From: Ariolimax columbianus
Lineage: Eukaryota > Mollusca > Gastropoda > Stylommatophora > Arionidae
Length of the DNA: 64,000 nt
Direction: 5' to 3'
Assembly: GCA_036924085.1 (NCBI GenBank)
Contig: JAVGWX010000003.1
Coordinates: 131,747,023 to 131,811,022, forward strand
A program made the position numbers and the translations under genes. The stretch's first letter is position 1. The number at the start of each line of letters is the position of its first letter. Below are positions 1-10,163 of this stretch, one piece after another. The notes under the pieces are model-generated. The model worked only from the letters and a program-made list of their open reading frames with translations. It made no database searches and was not told the DNA's origin.

Positions 1-1205
1 CAGAGTTTATTTAGATCTTTTTATATGTTTGTTTCCCAATTCCGCAGTCACTTACAGCGCGTCCGTTAAGAGTATCACGAGTCTATACGTGTTCTCATCA
101 GTGAGAATTTCTGCTGCAGTTTTCAAGGTCTCTGCCGCTATTCTGAAGTTACTTTAACATGTTCCAGCTGATAGTTCTCTTTACGTAATGTTTTTAGGCT
201 ACAAAAGATGCCTCCACCTCCATTCTCTGTTGTATTTGATGCTGATCCATCTATGTGTACATGTCCAGATGTTGCCGGAGTAGAGTTTCTCTGTTTTAAA
301 CATTTATGGTTCTTCTCTCTGTTTCTGTCTGACTGGTTGTTTTAACAATGCCGGGAATGTTTTCTATTAGCTATGGAATGCTCTGTTTTCTCCACATGGG
401 AAGCATATGTGTATTGTGCGTAGTTGTAATTAGTGATTTGTCATTTATAGGATCTGTTCTCTACTTTTCCTTCACTGATGCCACAACGCTGTTCCGATTG
501 AGTCTTCACACTCGAAGCCCATTGATTCTCTGGTATATTGGGTGGTCTATCAGTCTTTTGAATTCCTCACAATTTTATTGATCCCTGTTGTCCCTTCTTC
601 CCTCAAATGGTTTGCAGGTTTGTCATATTTTCCAGTTCTCCAGTGGACGTTGTCTTTATATCCACTGCTATTGCTTCATTTAAAACTTATATTTATTTTG
701 TCAAAGTTTGATTTGGCTGCAGTTGTCCATGCTGTTATGCCATATTCTAGTACTGGTCTCTAGATCGAGCGTACATCTTCTTTAATACACTTTCAACTGC
801 TGCCCAAGTTGTTTCATCAAGTTTATTTTTAATATTGACAATTGTTTTCCTTGAACGCATTTGGCATCTCTCTGTGTTTTTCATCAGATCTAATCAAATG
901 GTAGTATCTAAATAATTAGGGTTTCATTAAATTGCATATTTTCCCATTTAGCCTTAGTTTAGAGCTATGTGGTTTGGTTGAGAGAGGAAAGATTGCATAT
1001 GTGGGTTTTTATTAATCTATATCCATTAACCACGCCTTTACCCACTCCTCCAGTGATGTTAGAGCGTGCTGCATCTGAATGCATGCTGTTGAATGCATGC
1101 GATGTTTTCTTCTAAGATCCACAAGACTACATCATCTGCATGAACATAAGCTGCATTCACTTTTGGGAAAGTTCTCCGTTATATCATTTATCGATATTTG
1201 AAGTA
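1..1205 (-). pseudogene. Decayed Jockey-like LINE: 3' half of RT and start of RNase H
   Basis: Read on the minus strand, the stretch starts near 1200 with a NDITENFP block and a HADD motif (the catalytic YADD position of reverse transcriptase) at about 1145-1120. It passes through the RT-to-RNase H linker near 770-700 and reaches a RNase H first motif (HIDGSA, then ENGGGG) near 275-240. Order and motifs match the much better copies at 17293-20392 and 46900-48658. Stops and frameshifts break it throughout, so it is not functional. The window edge cuts off its 3' end. The 5' half of an RT continues beyond the SINE at 1206-1447. Family-level call is good; exact clade is inferred from shared motifs. 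Confidence 0.75.
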
Positions 1206-1447
1206 TTTTGTTGTTGTTGGTTTCGCCTTATTGTTCTATTCCCCAAGGCGGTATGCGTTGCACAATGTTTTTATTTTGCGCCTGTCGGCCCAACACACCC
1301 GATTTCATCATGCATTTTATGTAAGGGTCTGCTTCCTCCTAAATTTTCTAAGGGGTTGCTTCCTCTGTGCTGTGATTGTGGAGCGAATCCAGCGCCTTTG
1401 GGTTGTGAGCCGTGTCACTTAACCACAAGTCCACTTCGTCCCCATAT
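1206..1447 (-). mobile_element. tRNA-derived SINE, family S1, minus-strand copy
   Basis: On the minus strand the head (about 1437-1369) reads as a tRNA-like module: an A-box-like GTTAAGTGACACGG region and a B-box-like stretch around GATTCGCTCCACAATC. The body then runs to a tail ending in GCGCAAAATAAAAAC near 1270 and a (TTG)n-like end near 1210-1218. The same head and junction occur on the plus strand at 2165-2285, and the tail recurs at 35264-35376 and 46735-46830. The body holds just over one unit of the motif that forms the large 29-bp array at 2280-3969. It sits inside a decayed RT, splitting 1-1205 from 1448-2150. No clean target-site duplication could be identified. Confidence 0.72.
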
Positions 1448-2150
1448 ATACTCGTAAATATAAGAGGATCAACGTGAGTGAGAGGATACCAGCTTGGAAG
1501 GGGGGGGGGGGAGCCTTTTCTCTAATATCCTCTTTCTGCTAGTCTATGATCTCTAGTGGTTCTGTTTTCTAGATAGTCACTGATCCATTTGTATATTTGT
1601 CCCTCTTTCTATACCTTCTCGAATGCCTTTTGCACGTTCAAGAAACAGAACATATGTGCATTGCATCAACTTACTAAAGTGCTTTATCTCTCAGTTGCCT
1701 GAGTTTGAAGTTAACATCTTGAAAACTTTGGTTTGCTCTAAAACGACATTGATCGTCGCCCATCTATTGCTTAGCAGCTAGATCACATTCTGATTCAGTA
1801 TCCTAGACTAGACTTTGTTGAGGATACTATAGACGGATATTTCCTGTATCTTTTTCGTAATGTTTGTGTCGCCCTTTTTGAAAATTGGTATAATGATGTC
1901 AATCTCCCACTTCTTTGTAATACAATTGTGGCCACACACTGCCTGGAGAACCTGCAGAAGTAACAGTTCACCTGTACTTCATGATTTTCTCCTCTGCATT
2001 AGAGTCTATCGTACCTGGAAATTGGTCTTCTTCAGTACAACCGAGCTCTGAGAAATAGTCTTCCAATCTATACAATATCTCTCTCGTGGTGGTAATTACG
2101 CCACCTTATTTGTCTTTTATAAATTTCAGTTGGCGCCATTTTATCGCCCC
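1448..2150 (-). pseudogene. Decayed LINE: linker and 5' half of RT
   Basis: Minus-strand translation shows a pre-RT linker near 2110-2030 (REILYRLEDYFSELG), an RT block near 1890-1860 (IIPIFKKGDTN), a later block near 1760-1720 (QCRFRANQSF) and a palm-to-thumb block near 1650-1560 (QKAFEKV then YKWISDYLENRT). These are in RT order but spread over several frames with stops. The YKWI..YLENRT block matches the Jockey-like copies in this window. After the SINE at 1206-1447, the downstream RT motifs at 1-1205 follow in the right order, so the two pieces are probably one element. A short AG-rich stretch and a run of 12 G at 1500-1511 lie within it. Confidence 0.65.
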
Positions 2151-2164
2151 CGTATTGTTTACTA

Positions 2165-2279
2165 TCCAGGGATCGGCGTGGGTTAATGGTTAAGTGACAC
2201 GTCTCACAACTCGAAGGTGCTGTGTTCGCTTCCCAATCACAGTACTGGTCGTTACCCCGAAGAAGCATACCCTTAGAAA
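2165..2279 (+). mobile_element. SINE S1 head, plus strand, fused to the 29-bp array
   Basis: The tRNA-like head (GGTTAATGGTTAAGTGACAC, then a B-box-like GTGTTCGCTTCCC near 2221-2235) aligns with the minus-strand copy at 1206-1447. The next segment, ending CCCTTAGAAAATGCAGGAGG near 2270-2290, matches the body of that copy. Where the other copy continues into its tail, this one enters a 1.7-kb tandem array made of the body segment. The SINE tail is not found after the array, which instead ends in unrelated sequence at 3970. Confidence 0.72.
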
Positions 2280-3969
2280 ATGCAGGAGGAAGCAGACTCT
2301 TATATAACATGCAGGAGGAAGCAGACTCTTATATAACATGCAGGAGGAAGCAGACTCTTATATCAAATGCAGGAGGAAGCAGATTCTTATATAACATGCA
2401 GGAGGAAGCAGACTCTTATATAACATGCAGGAGGAAGCAGACTCTTATATCAAATGCAGGAGGAAGCAGACTCTTATATAACATGCAGGAGGAAGCAGAC
2501 TCTTATATCAAATGCAGGAGGAAGCAGATTCTTATATAACATGCAGGAGGAAGCAGACTCTTATATCAAATGCAGGAGGAAGCAGACTCTTATATAACAT
2601 GCAGGAGGAAGCAGACTCTTATATCAAATGCAGGAGGAAGCAGACTCTTATATAACATGCAGGAGGAAGCAGACTCTTATATAACATGCAGGAGGAAGCA
2701 GACTCTTATATCAAATGCAGGAGGAAGCAGACTCTTATATAACATGCAGGAGGAAGCAGACTCTTATATCAAATGCAGGAGGAAGCAGATTCTTATATAA
2801 CATGCAGGAGGAAGCAGACTCTTATATCAAATGCAGGAGGAAGCAGACTCTTATATAACATGCAGGAGGAAGCAGACTCTTATATCAAATGCAGGAGGAA
2901 GCAGACTCTTATATAACATGCAGGAGGAAGCAGACTCTTATATAACATGCAGGAGGAAGCAGACTCTTATATCAAATGCAGGAGGAAGCAGATTCTTATA
3001 TAACATGCAGGAGGAAGCAGACTCTTATATCAAATGCAGGAGGAAGCAGACTCTTATATAACATGCAGGAGGAAGCAGACTCTTATATCAAATGCAGGAG
3101 GAAGCAGATTCTTATATAACATGCAGGAGGATGCAGACTCTTATATAACATGCAGGAGGAAGCAGACTCTTATATCAAATGCAGGAGGAAGCAGACTCTT
3201 ATATAACATGCAGGAGGAAGCAGACTCTTATATAACATGCAGGAGGATGCAGACTCTTATATAACATGCAGGAGGAAGCAGACTCTTATTTAACATGCAG
3301 GAGGATGCAGACTCTTATATCAAATGCAGGAGGAAGCAGACTCTTATATAACATGCAGGAGGAAGCAGACTCTTATATCAAATGTAGGAGGAAGCAGATT
3401 CTTATATAACATGCAGGAGGAAGCAGACTCTTATTTAACATGCAGGAGGATGCAGACTCTTATATAACATGCAGGAGGAAGCAGACTCTTATATCAAATG
3501 CAGGAGGAAGCATACTCTTATATAACATGCAGGAGGAAGCAGACTCTTATATCAAATGCAGGAGGAAGCAGACTCTTATATAACATGCAGGAGGAAGCAG
3601 ACTCTTATATAACATGCAGGAGGAAGCAGACTCTTATATCAAATGCAGGAGGAAGCAGATTCTTATATAACATGCAGGAGGAAGCAGACTCTTATATCAA
3701 ATGCAGGAGGAAGCAGACTCTTATATAACATGCAGGAGGAAGCAGACTCTTATATCAAATGCAGGAGGAAGCAGATTCTTATATAACATGCAGGAGGAAG
3801 CAGACTCTTATATCAAATGCAGGAGGAAGCAGATTCTTATATAACATGCAGGAGGAAGCAGACTCTTATATAACATGCAGGAGGAAGCAGACTCTTATAT
3901 CAAATGCAGGAGGAAGCAGATTCTTATATAACATGCAGGAGGAAGCAGACTCTAATATCAAATGCAGGA
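2280..3969 (+). repeat. 29-bp satellite array, about 58 units, seeded in a SINE
   Basis: A 29-bp unit (core GCAGGAGGAAGCAGACTCTT) repeats head-to-tail without evident length change. Two main variants alternate irregularly: one ends ATATAAC and the other ATATCAA. Minor variants are T for C in GATTCTTAT and T for A in GGATGCAG. Blocks of variants recur at offsets of 261, 203 and 464 bp (9, 7 and 16 units), which indicates segmental duplication inside the array. Three units equal 87 bp, so 76-codon frames appear repeatedly; they are a by-product of the period and not genes. Confidence 0.93.
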
Positions 3970-4138
3970 CTCGTCTGACCTGACTCATGCATAGGTCGGT
4001 AGGATCACTACCTCAGCAGCATACCAAGAACTGGCGACTGTGAATATTACAGAAATATGTATCGAATGTGTATTTCTAAGAGAATTGCGGAACTCACAAT
4101 AATTGTTTAACACATGTATTTTAAAAAAATACTATGAT

Positions 4139-4139
4139 T

Positions 4140-4173
<34 letters not shown>

Positions 4174-4186
4174 CATGTGTATAATA

Positions 4187-4234
<48 letters not shown>

Positions 4235-4236
4235 GT
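4139..4236. repeat. (TA)n/(TG)n compound microsatellite
   Basis: An AT run passes into GT repeats, a short mixed segment, then a second AT run. The flank 3970-4138 contains nothing recognisable. A T-run and a run of about 16 G follow at 4445-4486 inside otherwise anonymous sequence (4237-4750). Confidence 0.9.
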
Positions 4237-4754
4237 TTAATATAATCTGGGATGCATAGACGAATAACATATAAGGATGTTCGAAGAAAATCTATTGTGG
4301 AGAAAGATATGGCTACCCAGGGAAGTCTGGTCTTCCATTACATTGACAATGGTTATTTTATTGTAGTTAGTACGGTTATTCCTTGATGATAGAAGATTAA
4401 CCAAAGATCAGCCAATAACCAGGGGAGGGGGCGGGGTTGGTTGTTGTTTTTTTTTTGGGTCTGGGGTGGTGGGGGGGGGGGGGGGTAGCATACTATAGAG
4501 GCGGAGTAAGGAAGATAGGGAAGAGATGTTTTGTGGACTTTACTGAAAACGTACGAGGGACACACGTAATTTCGTGTCCTAGATTTGAATCAGTTTGTGC
4601 AGAGATGTCTGTCATGCTTGTATACATATTAAAACCTGAGCTGATTTGATTAGGTGACAGAAATTGCTGAATGTAGCAACTAAGCAAAGGAGATAAGAAA
4701 GTATCTTCATAATGTGAGAGCTGAGATGTATTAAGATGGAAACACGTATTAAGA

Positions 4755-5090
4755 TAAAAAAAATATAATATGTTAAGATGACTATAATGGTATTATGATA
4801 AAAAAATATAATATGTTAAGATGACTATAATGGTATTATGATAAACAAATATAATATGTTAAGATGACTATAATGGTATTATGATAAAAAAATATAATAT
4901 GTTAAGATGACTATAATGGTATTATGATAAAAAAATATAATATGTTAAGATGACTATAATGGTATTATGATAAAAAAATATAATATGTTAAGATGACTAT
5001 AATGGTATTATGATAAAAAAATATAATATGTTAAGAAGACTATAATGGTATTTTGATAAAAAAATATAGTGCGTTAAAATGGCTATAATA
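4755..5090. repeat. 43-bp AT-rich tandem array, about 7 to 8 units
   Basis: The unit contains ATAATATGTTAAGATGACTA followed by TAATGGTATTATGAT and a run of A. Starts of the TGTTAAGATG block are spaced 43 bp (for example 4771 and 4814). The last unit, from about 5050, has diverged (GTGCGTTAAAATGGC), typical of an array edge. Non-coding. Confidence 0.92.
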
Positions 5091-5224
5091 TTATTAAGAT
5101 AAAAATTCGTTATTATTATGATGTGAATGATATGTAAGAAATATGTGGGTAGATGTTGCTAAGTAGAGAAAAGAACGGAATCGTACTTTTTAGACGGAGA
5201 ATGTACATATGTTCTTATTTATAC

Positions 5225-5482
5225 TCGAGAGATGGAGATTGGTGCTGGGAGCATTCTCTGAGAACTAAACATTGTCTGGAAACGTATGTAACAGGCCCAC
5301 CGACCAGGAAAAGCATTGGTGGTAGAAACAACAGTTTTATCTATAGAAGTTGGGGAGGGCTAAACCATGCACATCTATAGTTTAGACTAAACTATAGATG
5401 GCCATGACTAGACTCAACACAACGCCATTGTCAGATTGGAATCGGGAGAAAGTGAGCGGAAGCGTTGTTTAACAGTGGACGC
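5225..5482 (+). repeat. Dispersed repeat, arm A of an inverted pair
   Basis: From CTCGAGAGATGGAGATTGG to about GTTGTTTAACAGTGGACGCC this sequence matches, in reverse orientation, 5765-6000. Shared blocks are ATTGGTGCTGGGA, TTCTCTGAGAAC, CCCACCGACCAGGAAAAG, GGTGGTAGA, CTCAACACA and GCCATTGT. The arms are about 230-260 bp with roughly 280 bp between them. Arm A differs by an extra 45 bp at 5363-5407. The family may be a long terminal repeat of a retroelement, but I see no coding sequence to prove it. Confidence 0.78.
5363..5407. mobile_element. 45-bp palindromic micro-insertion in arm A
   Basis: Comparison with arm B, which reads GGGCTAGGCTCAACAC at the same point, shows that arm A carries 45 extra bases between GGGCTA and GACTCAACAC. 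The extra bases are almost a perfect palindrome: 14-bp arms CATCTATAGTTTAG and CTAAACTATAGATG around one central A (5372-5400), with weaker pairing (CATG) outside. CTA occurs on both sides (5360-5362 and 5408-5410) and only once in arm B, as expected for a 3-bp target-site duplication. It could be a minimal non-autonomous DNA element or a remnant of one. No protein is encoded. Confidence 0.6.
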
Positions 5483-5764
5483 CCCTTCGTTGTTTGAGTG
5501 GCCGAGAGAGGTACGCATTTAGAATGACACAGTGACCGGTACAGATGAGTCAATGGGATTCGATATGGGCGAAGTCAAGGTATGATTGACGGATGACTGG
5601 TCGGTTCCGAGGGAACATTCGCCGCCATCTTAGTTTGGTTGGGCTAGAGTGGGTTTTTAAAAGATAGAGCACAGTGCATATTGGGGATTTGATTCGAGAG
5701 CAGATCTAGAAGGCTGTCTTACTATGCTCCAGGGGCCATTGCACCTGTGCCTGTTGGAGTAAAA

Positions 5765-6000
5765 TGATGCCTTTATTAAACAACGGTTCTTTTCACTTTC
5801 TCCCAACTCCAACTCAATTTAACAATGGCGCTGTGTTGAGCCTAGCCCTTCCCAACTTCGCGAGAATAAACTTTTGTGTCTACCACCTATACTTTTCCTG
5901 GTCGGTGGGCTTGTTACATACTTTCTCAGACAATTTTTTTGGTTCTCAGAGAATAACTTCCCAGCACCAATCTCTATTGCTCCACATGGATATGTTACAT
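5765..6000 (-). repeat. Dispersed repeat, arm B of the inverted pair
   Basis: This is the reverse-oriented match to 5225-5482 and lacks the 45-bp palindrome, so it serves as the empty-site reference. On the minus strand it directly follows the 3' truncated LINE fragment at 5990-6930. The segment between the arms, 5483-5764, has no recognisable content. Confidence 0.75.
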
Positions 6001-6930
6001 ATCTTCTGTTGGCTCTGTCTCTGTCTCTGAAGTAGAGTTCCAGATTATGCTCTACCCATCTGTATAACTACTTTTTCATATCAGTGATGATCTCCCCAGA
6101 TAATGCTTTTAGCGGCGCACTTTTTTTTACTGTTGGACCGATACCTTTCTGTATCACTTCATACATGCATCTGATAGTACCATTATTGAAAGTATTTTTG
6201 ATATGTTTACATCCAGTAGTCATTTACAATCTGTTTTAACTGTTCTTTTCACTTCCGTTCTCGCATATTTCAATACATCGAGAGTGTTTCTTGTTGTTTT
6301 GTCTATGTTTCTTGGGAGTGCTGCCCTTTTTCTGTCAATTAAAGAATGGTGTATCCGACAATTTGCCTTAAAGTCTTGATTTCTGTGTTCTCAAATTCCA
6401 TAAGCTATTACCGCTGCTTTGAGGGTAACGTTATACCCTACTTTTCACTAGCTGTACATTTTCCCGGTGTATAAGTGAGAGTATTTGTAAGCTGCTGTTG
6501 GAACTTAAAACACATTTGTGGATCCTTTGTGCTGTCTAAGTGTATCCTCGAAATGGATTTGTGTTTCGCTATGAAGATTCTCTTGGGTCTCAGCTTGGCT
6601 TGGGCAACGACCAACGTGTGATCAGTACCACAGCATTTAGGTAGCTCTTTTGTTGCAAAGAAGGAGTTTGTGATACAGAGATCGATTTTAGCGCAGAATT
6701 CCACCAGCACGTGCCCATTATCATTCATGCTCCCATTATTATGTATATCAATACTAGTTGGCCATGAGTCCAAACCAACCGGGTCATTAAGATCACCAAG
6801 TATGTATTTACAGTCCGATTTTGAAATTGTATTCACTGCATTGTCTCACACTACATAGAAGGAATTCTTCCGATCTTCCGCTGATGTGAGTGTCGGAGCA
6901 TACAGTGATGACTGTAGCTATATATATGTG
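5990..6930 (-). pseudogene. Decayed LINE: AP-like endonuclease and linker
   Basis: Minus-strand frames give an exonuclease-endonuclease-phosphatase domain: start near 6925-6880 (ITVC...HISGRSEEF), then LGDLNDPVG near 6795-6770, then NDNGHVLVEFCAKIDLCITN near 6730-6670, then TDHTLVVAQAKLRPK near 6625-6580. In LINE endonucleases these correspond to GDFNA.VG, NENG..L..FC, TNT.F and DH.LV. The linker that normally separates endonuclease and RT follows at about 6200-6020 (GTIRCMYEVIQKGIGPT, then RWVEHNLELYFRD). RT is missing because the element ends against the dispersed repeat at 6000. At least one frameshift lies near 6830. Related elements nick target DNA and prime reverse transcription; this one cannot. 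Confidence 0.78.
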
Positions 6931-8670
6931 ACACAAGTACCAGATCAGCTGCATAGTCCAGGTGCACCAATTGTGATAATAGTGTCTTCTCAATACCAGT
7001 TCTTGTCCCCTCGATTGGTGTATTCATTATCCGATCTATATTATGCAAGAACATGAAAATGCGAAACCATGCATCCTTGTCTCACACATATTTGAACCTT
7101 GAATCTGTCTGTCAGTGCTCTTAAGTGTACCATTCTACTAACTGAATCTTTCGTTCATATTCAGTATGAGGATATGAGCTTCTCTGGTATCTCACTGTGT
7201 CTCAACACTTGCCATAACGTACTTCGTTCGACACTGTTAACGCTTTTTTCAGAGTCTATAAAATTTGCGCGTAGATTTGATTTCTATTCAATACTTTGTT
7301 CTACTACAATGCGTAGAGTAGTTTAATGATCTGTTCATGATTGTTTCTCTCTAAGCTTTTTTGTCTATTTCCGCTTTAAATCTGGCCAAAATGATTATGT
7401 AGATTATCTTGCTTGGCACTGACAGCAATGTAATCCCCCGAAAATTGCAGCAATCTGCCAGCTCTCACTTCTTAGACAATTTTATCAGATGTCCTTTTTT
7501 CTATTCTATGGGTACTTTCTTTTCTTCCAGTATCTTCTTGAATAGTTCTTTGCAATGTATCGGTGGTCTTATTTTTATCTACCATTATAGTTTATGCTGC
7601 TTTTCCATCTTGTCATGTTGCTTTCCCTTTCGTGAGTATATATATATATGCGCTTTGGATTTACATCTTACTTGGCGAGCTGCAGTCTATGGTAATGGTT
7701 TCCTCTGCCGGTAGAATGTTTGGTGTTTTTGTGGTGGAGGTCTGTTTAGACTTTCTTTGAAATACTCAACCCATCGTTTCTATTATTCCCCCGCTGGTGG
7801 TCTTCTCTATGTGATTTGTCTGCCTGTATATATATATATATATATATGACAAGATCGGCGTGTCTGTCGGTATGCATCTATTTTCCATTTTCTCTGTTAA
7901 TGAGCAGAGATATGTCGGTTGCCTTCTCTGGCTCTTGTGCAAGCTTGTCAATATAGTCCCTTTTATTTTTCCTTACACATGTCTTTACATCTTTGTCTGT
8001 TACAGTATAATTCATCTGTGCTTCTGCTTTGGTGATTCAGGTTTGGCAGTTATTGAGTATGCCTGTTTTCTTTTTCCTTTCTTCTATTGTATGTAATGAC
8101 TGTTGTGATCCATTCCTTGTGTTGGGTTCTCTTGAATCCTACAGTTTCTTCACATGTCTTATTTCATATCTCTAAAGCCTGGTACTACATTCTATTAATG
8201 CCCATCTACTAGTCCTAATAAAGCTATTGTAGCACTTGGTATCTGTTATTATGTTTTATGCTTCATTCTGTCTTCCTTTCCTGGTCTTGTAAAAGTATAC
8301 AATGCATCTCGTTTTCCTTTCGCTATGTACTGGATACTTTTTTTTAAGTTTGATCTGCAACATACCCAGCAGCATGTGGTTGTATAACGCTGCGTCTGTA
8401 CCTCGCTATACTCTTACATTTTGTAGTGCACTTATGAACTGTTAACTGACACATATGTGGTCCATCTGGTTTTCCGTAACGTGGTCTGGTGATCTTCATG
8501 CGGCCTTATGTATCTTTTGCGTGGAACCAGGCTTCCTCCATTTTGTGTAGCGGACATAGCTCTGCAAACATTTCTTCATTTTCGTTCATCTGTCCAATTG
8601 CTGGTCTTTCCATAATCTGTTTGTAACCCATGTTGTCTGCTCACACTTCCACGTTAGCATTCAATGGCTT
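6931..8670 (-). pseudogene. Decayed LINE: endonuclease C-terminus through RT YADD box
   Basis: On the minus strand, endonuclease motifs run from about 8670 (NANVEV.ADN, then IGQMNENEEMFAELC near 8600) to 8345 (VTENQMDHICVS, then LQNVRV..G.DAA). A linker follows near 7950-7770. RT blocks come next: ILEEKKVPIE near 7540-7510, CCNFRGITLLSVPSK near 7450-7410, NFIDSEKSVNSVERSTLW near 7270-7230, CVRQGCMVSHF near 7090-7060, and LDYAADLVLVSH near 6960-6935. The last is the catalytic YADD box, here YAAD. Domain order is intact, but many stops and frameshifts are present. An (AT)n run at 7816-7847 interrupts the linker. It is followed directly by the endonuclease of another element (5990-6930), so two LINE fragments lie head-to-tail. 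Confidence 0.8.
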
Positions 8671-10060
8671 CTGGTTTGGTTTGGATCTTACAAATTCTTT
8701 GTATTTCTCGGTCTTTCTTGCTGTATTCTTGGCTTGCAAGTATTGTTTCCTGTCTATTTCTTGACCTTGTTATGATTTTGGTTAGCGCAGTGGTTAGCGC
8801 TTTGGCTTTACATCTGAGTGGTCCTGGGTTCATTCCCCAGTTGAGGCGGTAATGTTTTTTCAGACCGCAATGGCTCCCGGGTGGACCCAGCTTTAAATGG
8901 GTACCGGTTCAGTCCGGGAAGTAAAAGCGGCGAGGGAGAGGAGATGGCTGCGTTCTCATATAGCCGAGCCTTTGAAATGTGAGATCGCTAACACCTCACA
9001 CCCCTTCGCAGTAATGCTATGGGTTACTGTTAATGATTTTGACTTCTTCTATCCACCAAGATGCCCTATTAATATTCTTATTGACTCCTACTTGATTTGA
9101 CTACATGCTTTTGCTGCAGCTGCCTTGGGAATGAATGTTAACCATATAACGTCTAAATTCTAAGGTGGTTCACCTTGTACCGACACTGCTGTCGGTACAA
9201 GGGCCTGATATCTGGTCCTTACTTGTGGCTCTCTTTGTTGGTATGCGTTTATTCTTACTTCTCCTCCGCTCGCTTTTGTTTTTTTACTTTATTGTGAACG
9301 TTGTTTCAGCAGGACTTCTCTTTCGGTTGTTCTTTTTATTGTCACGTGGTAGTGGTTGCTTTCAATGTTTGGTTCTTTTCAGGCGCTATCATCGCCCGCA
9401 CACTTAAATGAATATTTCCTCGCGATACCAGGACAATTTATTTCTCTTTCCGTGTCGGTTCACATCGAGCGGACGTACTTATGTTTGTGTGAAAGAACTT
9501 TTTGTGATAAGCGGCTTAGATCTCTGAATGATATCAAGAGTGATCTGCCTTTGCCATTCAAAACATCTTCACTGTATCTCTAATCACTTAATCCCATCCA
9601 GATTGATCTTTTCCCACTCTCATATTGAAATCTCCAAAAAGGATCATTTCATCGTGAAAATCGTCCACTGTCTTTTCCTAGCAGCTCAAAGAACTCATCT
9701 TTGACATCCGCTACATCCTCCTTATTCGGTTCATAGACAATTATGATGTTGACCAAATGTCCTTCTCATTTGAGGTCATACTCCGTAATGCGTTGAGATA
9801 CAAATGTCTATCCCTTGATGGTGTCGTCTTTGATTTCTGACACAATGCAGCCCACTTCCTCTTTGGCTATGTCGGCAGTGGGAACTCCTCTGTAGAGAAC
9901 CTAATTAGCCTCAAGGTCCACGATCCCCTCTGTCTTTTTAAACTCTTCAATGAAATTTAAGATTTTTTATCTAGATTTCTTCATTTCTTCCATGAGCCTG
10001 TTCTCCATTCCGTTAATAATTTTAATGTTCCATGTTCCAAACATCGAAATCCATATTTCA
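8671..10060 (-). pseudogene. Decayed LINE endonuclease region, split by a SINE
   Basis: The minus strand opens near 10055 with a typical endonuclease start (DFDVWNME, corresponding to ..TWNVRTL), then NGEQAHGRNEEI near 10000. It continues with GVPTADIAKEEVGCIVSEIK near 9890-9830, VNIIIVYEPNKEDVADVKDE near 9750-9690 and a GDFN-equivalent near 9640. A ASWWIEEVK motif near 9065-9040, typical of the endonuclease-RT linker, follows. The SINE at 8781-9029 then intervenes, and a linker-like remnant (QEYSKKDREIQ) resumes at about 8740. RT is absent. Several stops and frameshifts are present. The segment 9160-9560 is poorly conserved. Confidence 0.68.
8781..9029 (+). mobile_element. tRNA-derived SINE, family S2, plus strand
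   Basis: The tRNA-like head has an A box around TAGCGCAGTGGTTAGCGC (8783-8800) and a B box around GGGTTCATTCCCC (8825-8837). The body includes a core stretch GTGGACCCAGCTTTAAATGG and GGAAGTAAAAGCGGCGA, and ends GCAGTAATGCTATGGGTTAC. A second copy lies in reverse at 51203-51458 and agrees along its whole length. Pol III transcription from the internal boxes is the usual mechanism for such elements. It is inserted in a decayed LINE. Confidence 0.88.
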
Positions 10061-10163
10061 CGACAATGGATCATTTCTAAGGTTCGTCCCGTTTTCTTTC
10101 TAAGCAGATTTTTGATTGAATAATTCGACAAACAAGTGATTGACGTGTTGTAAATATGCTAAG

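Noticed and set aside
2165..2240. A functional tRNA gene
   Set aside because: A- and B-box-like sequences are present, but no cloverleaf with paired acceptor stem could be drawn, and the unit is part of a dispersed repeat. The same applies to 8781-8850, 10164-10265 and 51390-51458.
2222..3983. Repeated 76-codon frames (MQEEADSYITC...) across the 29-bp array
   Set aside because: Three 29-bp units make an 87-bp, 29-codon cycle, so open frames follow from the period. No start context, non-repeat domain or conservation beyond DNA identity was seen.
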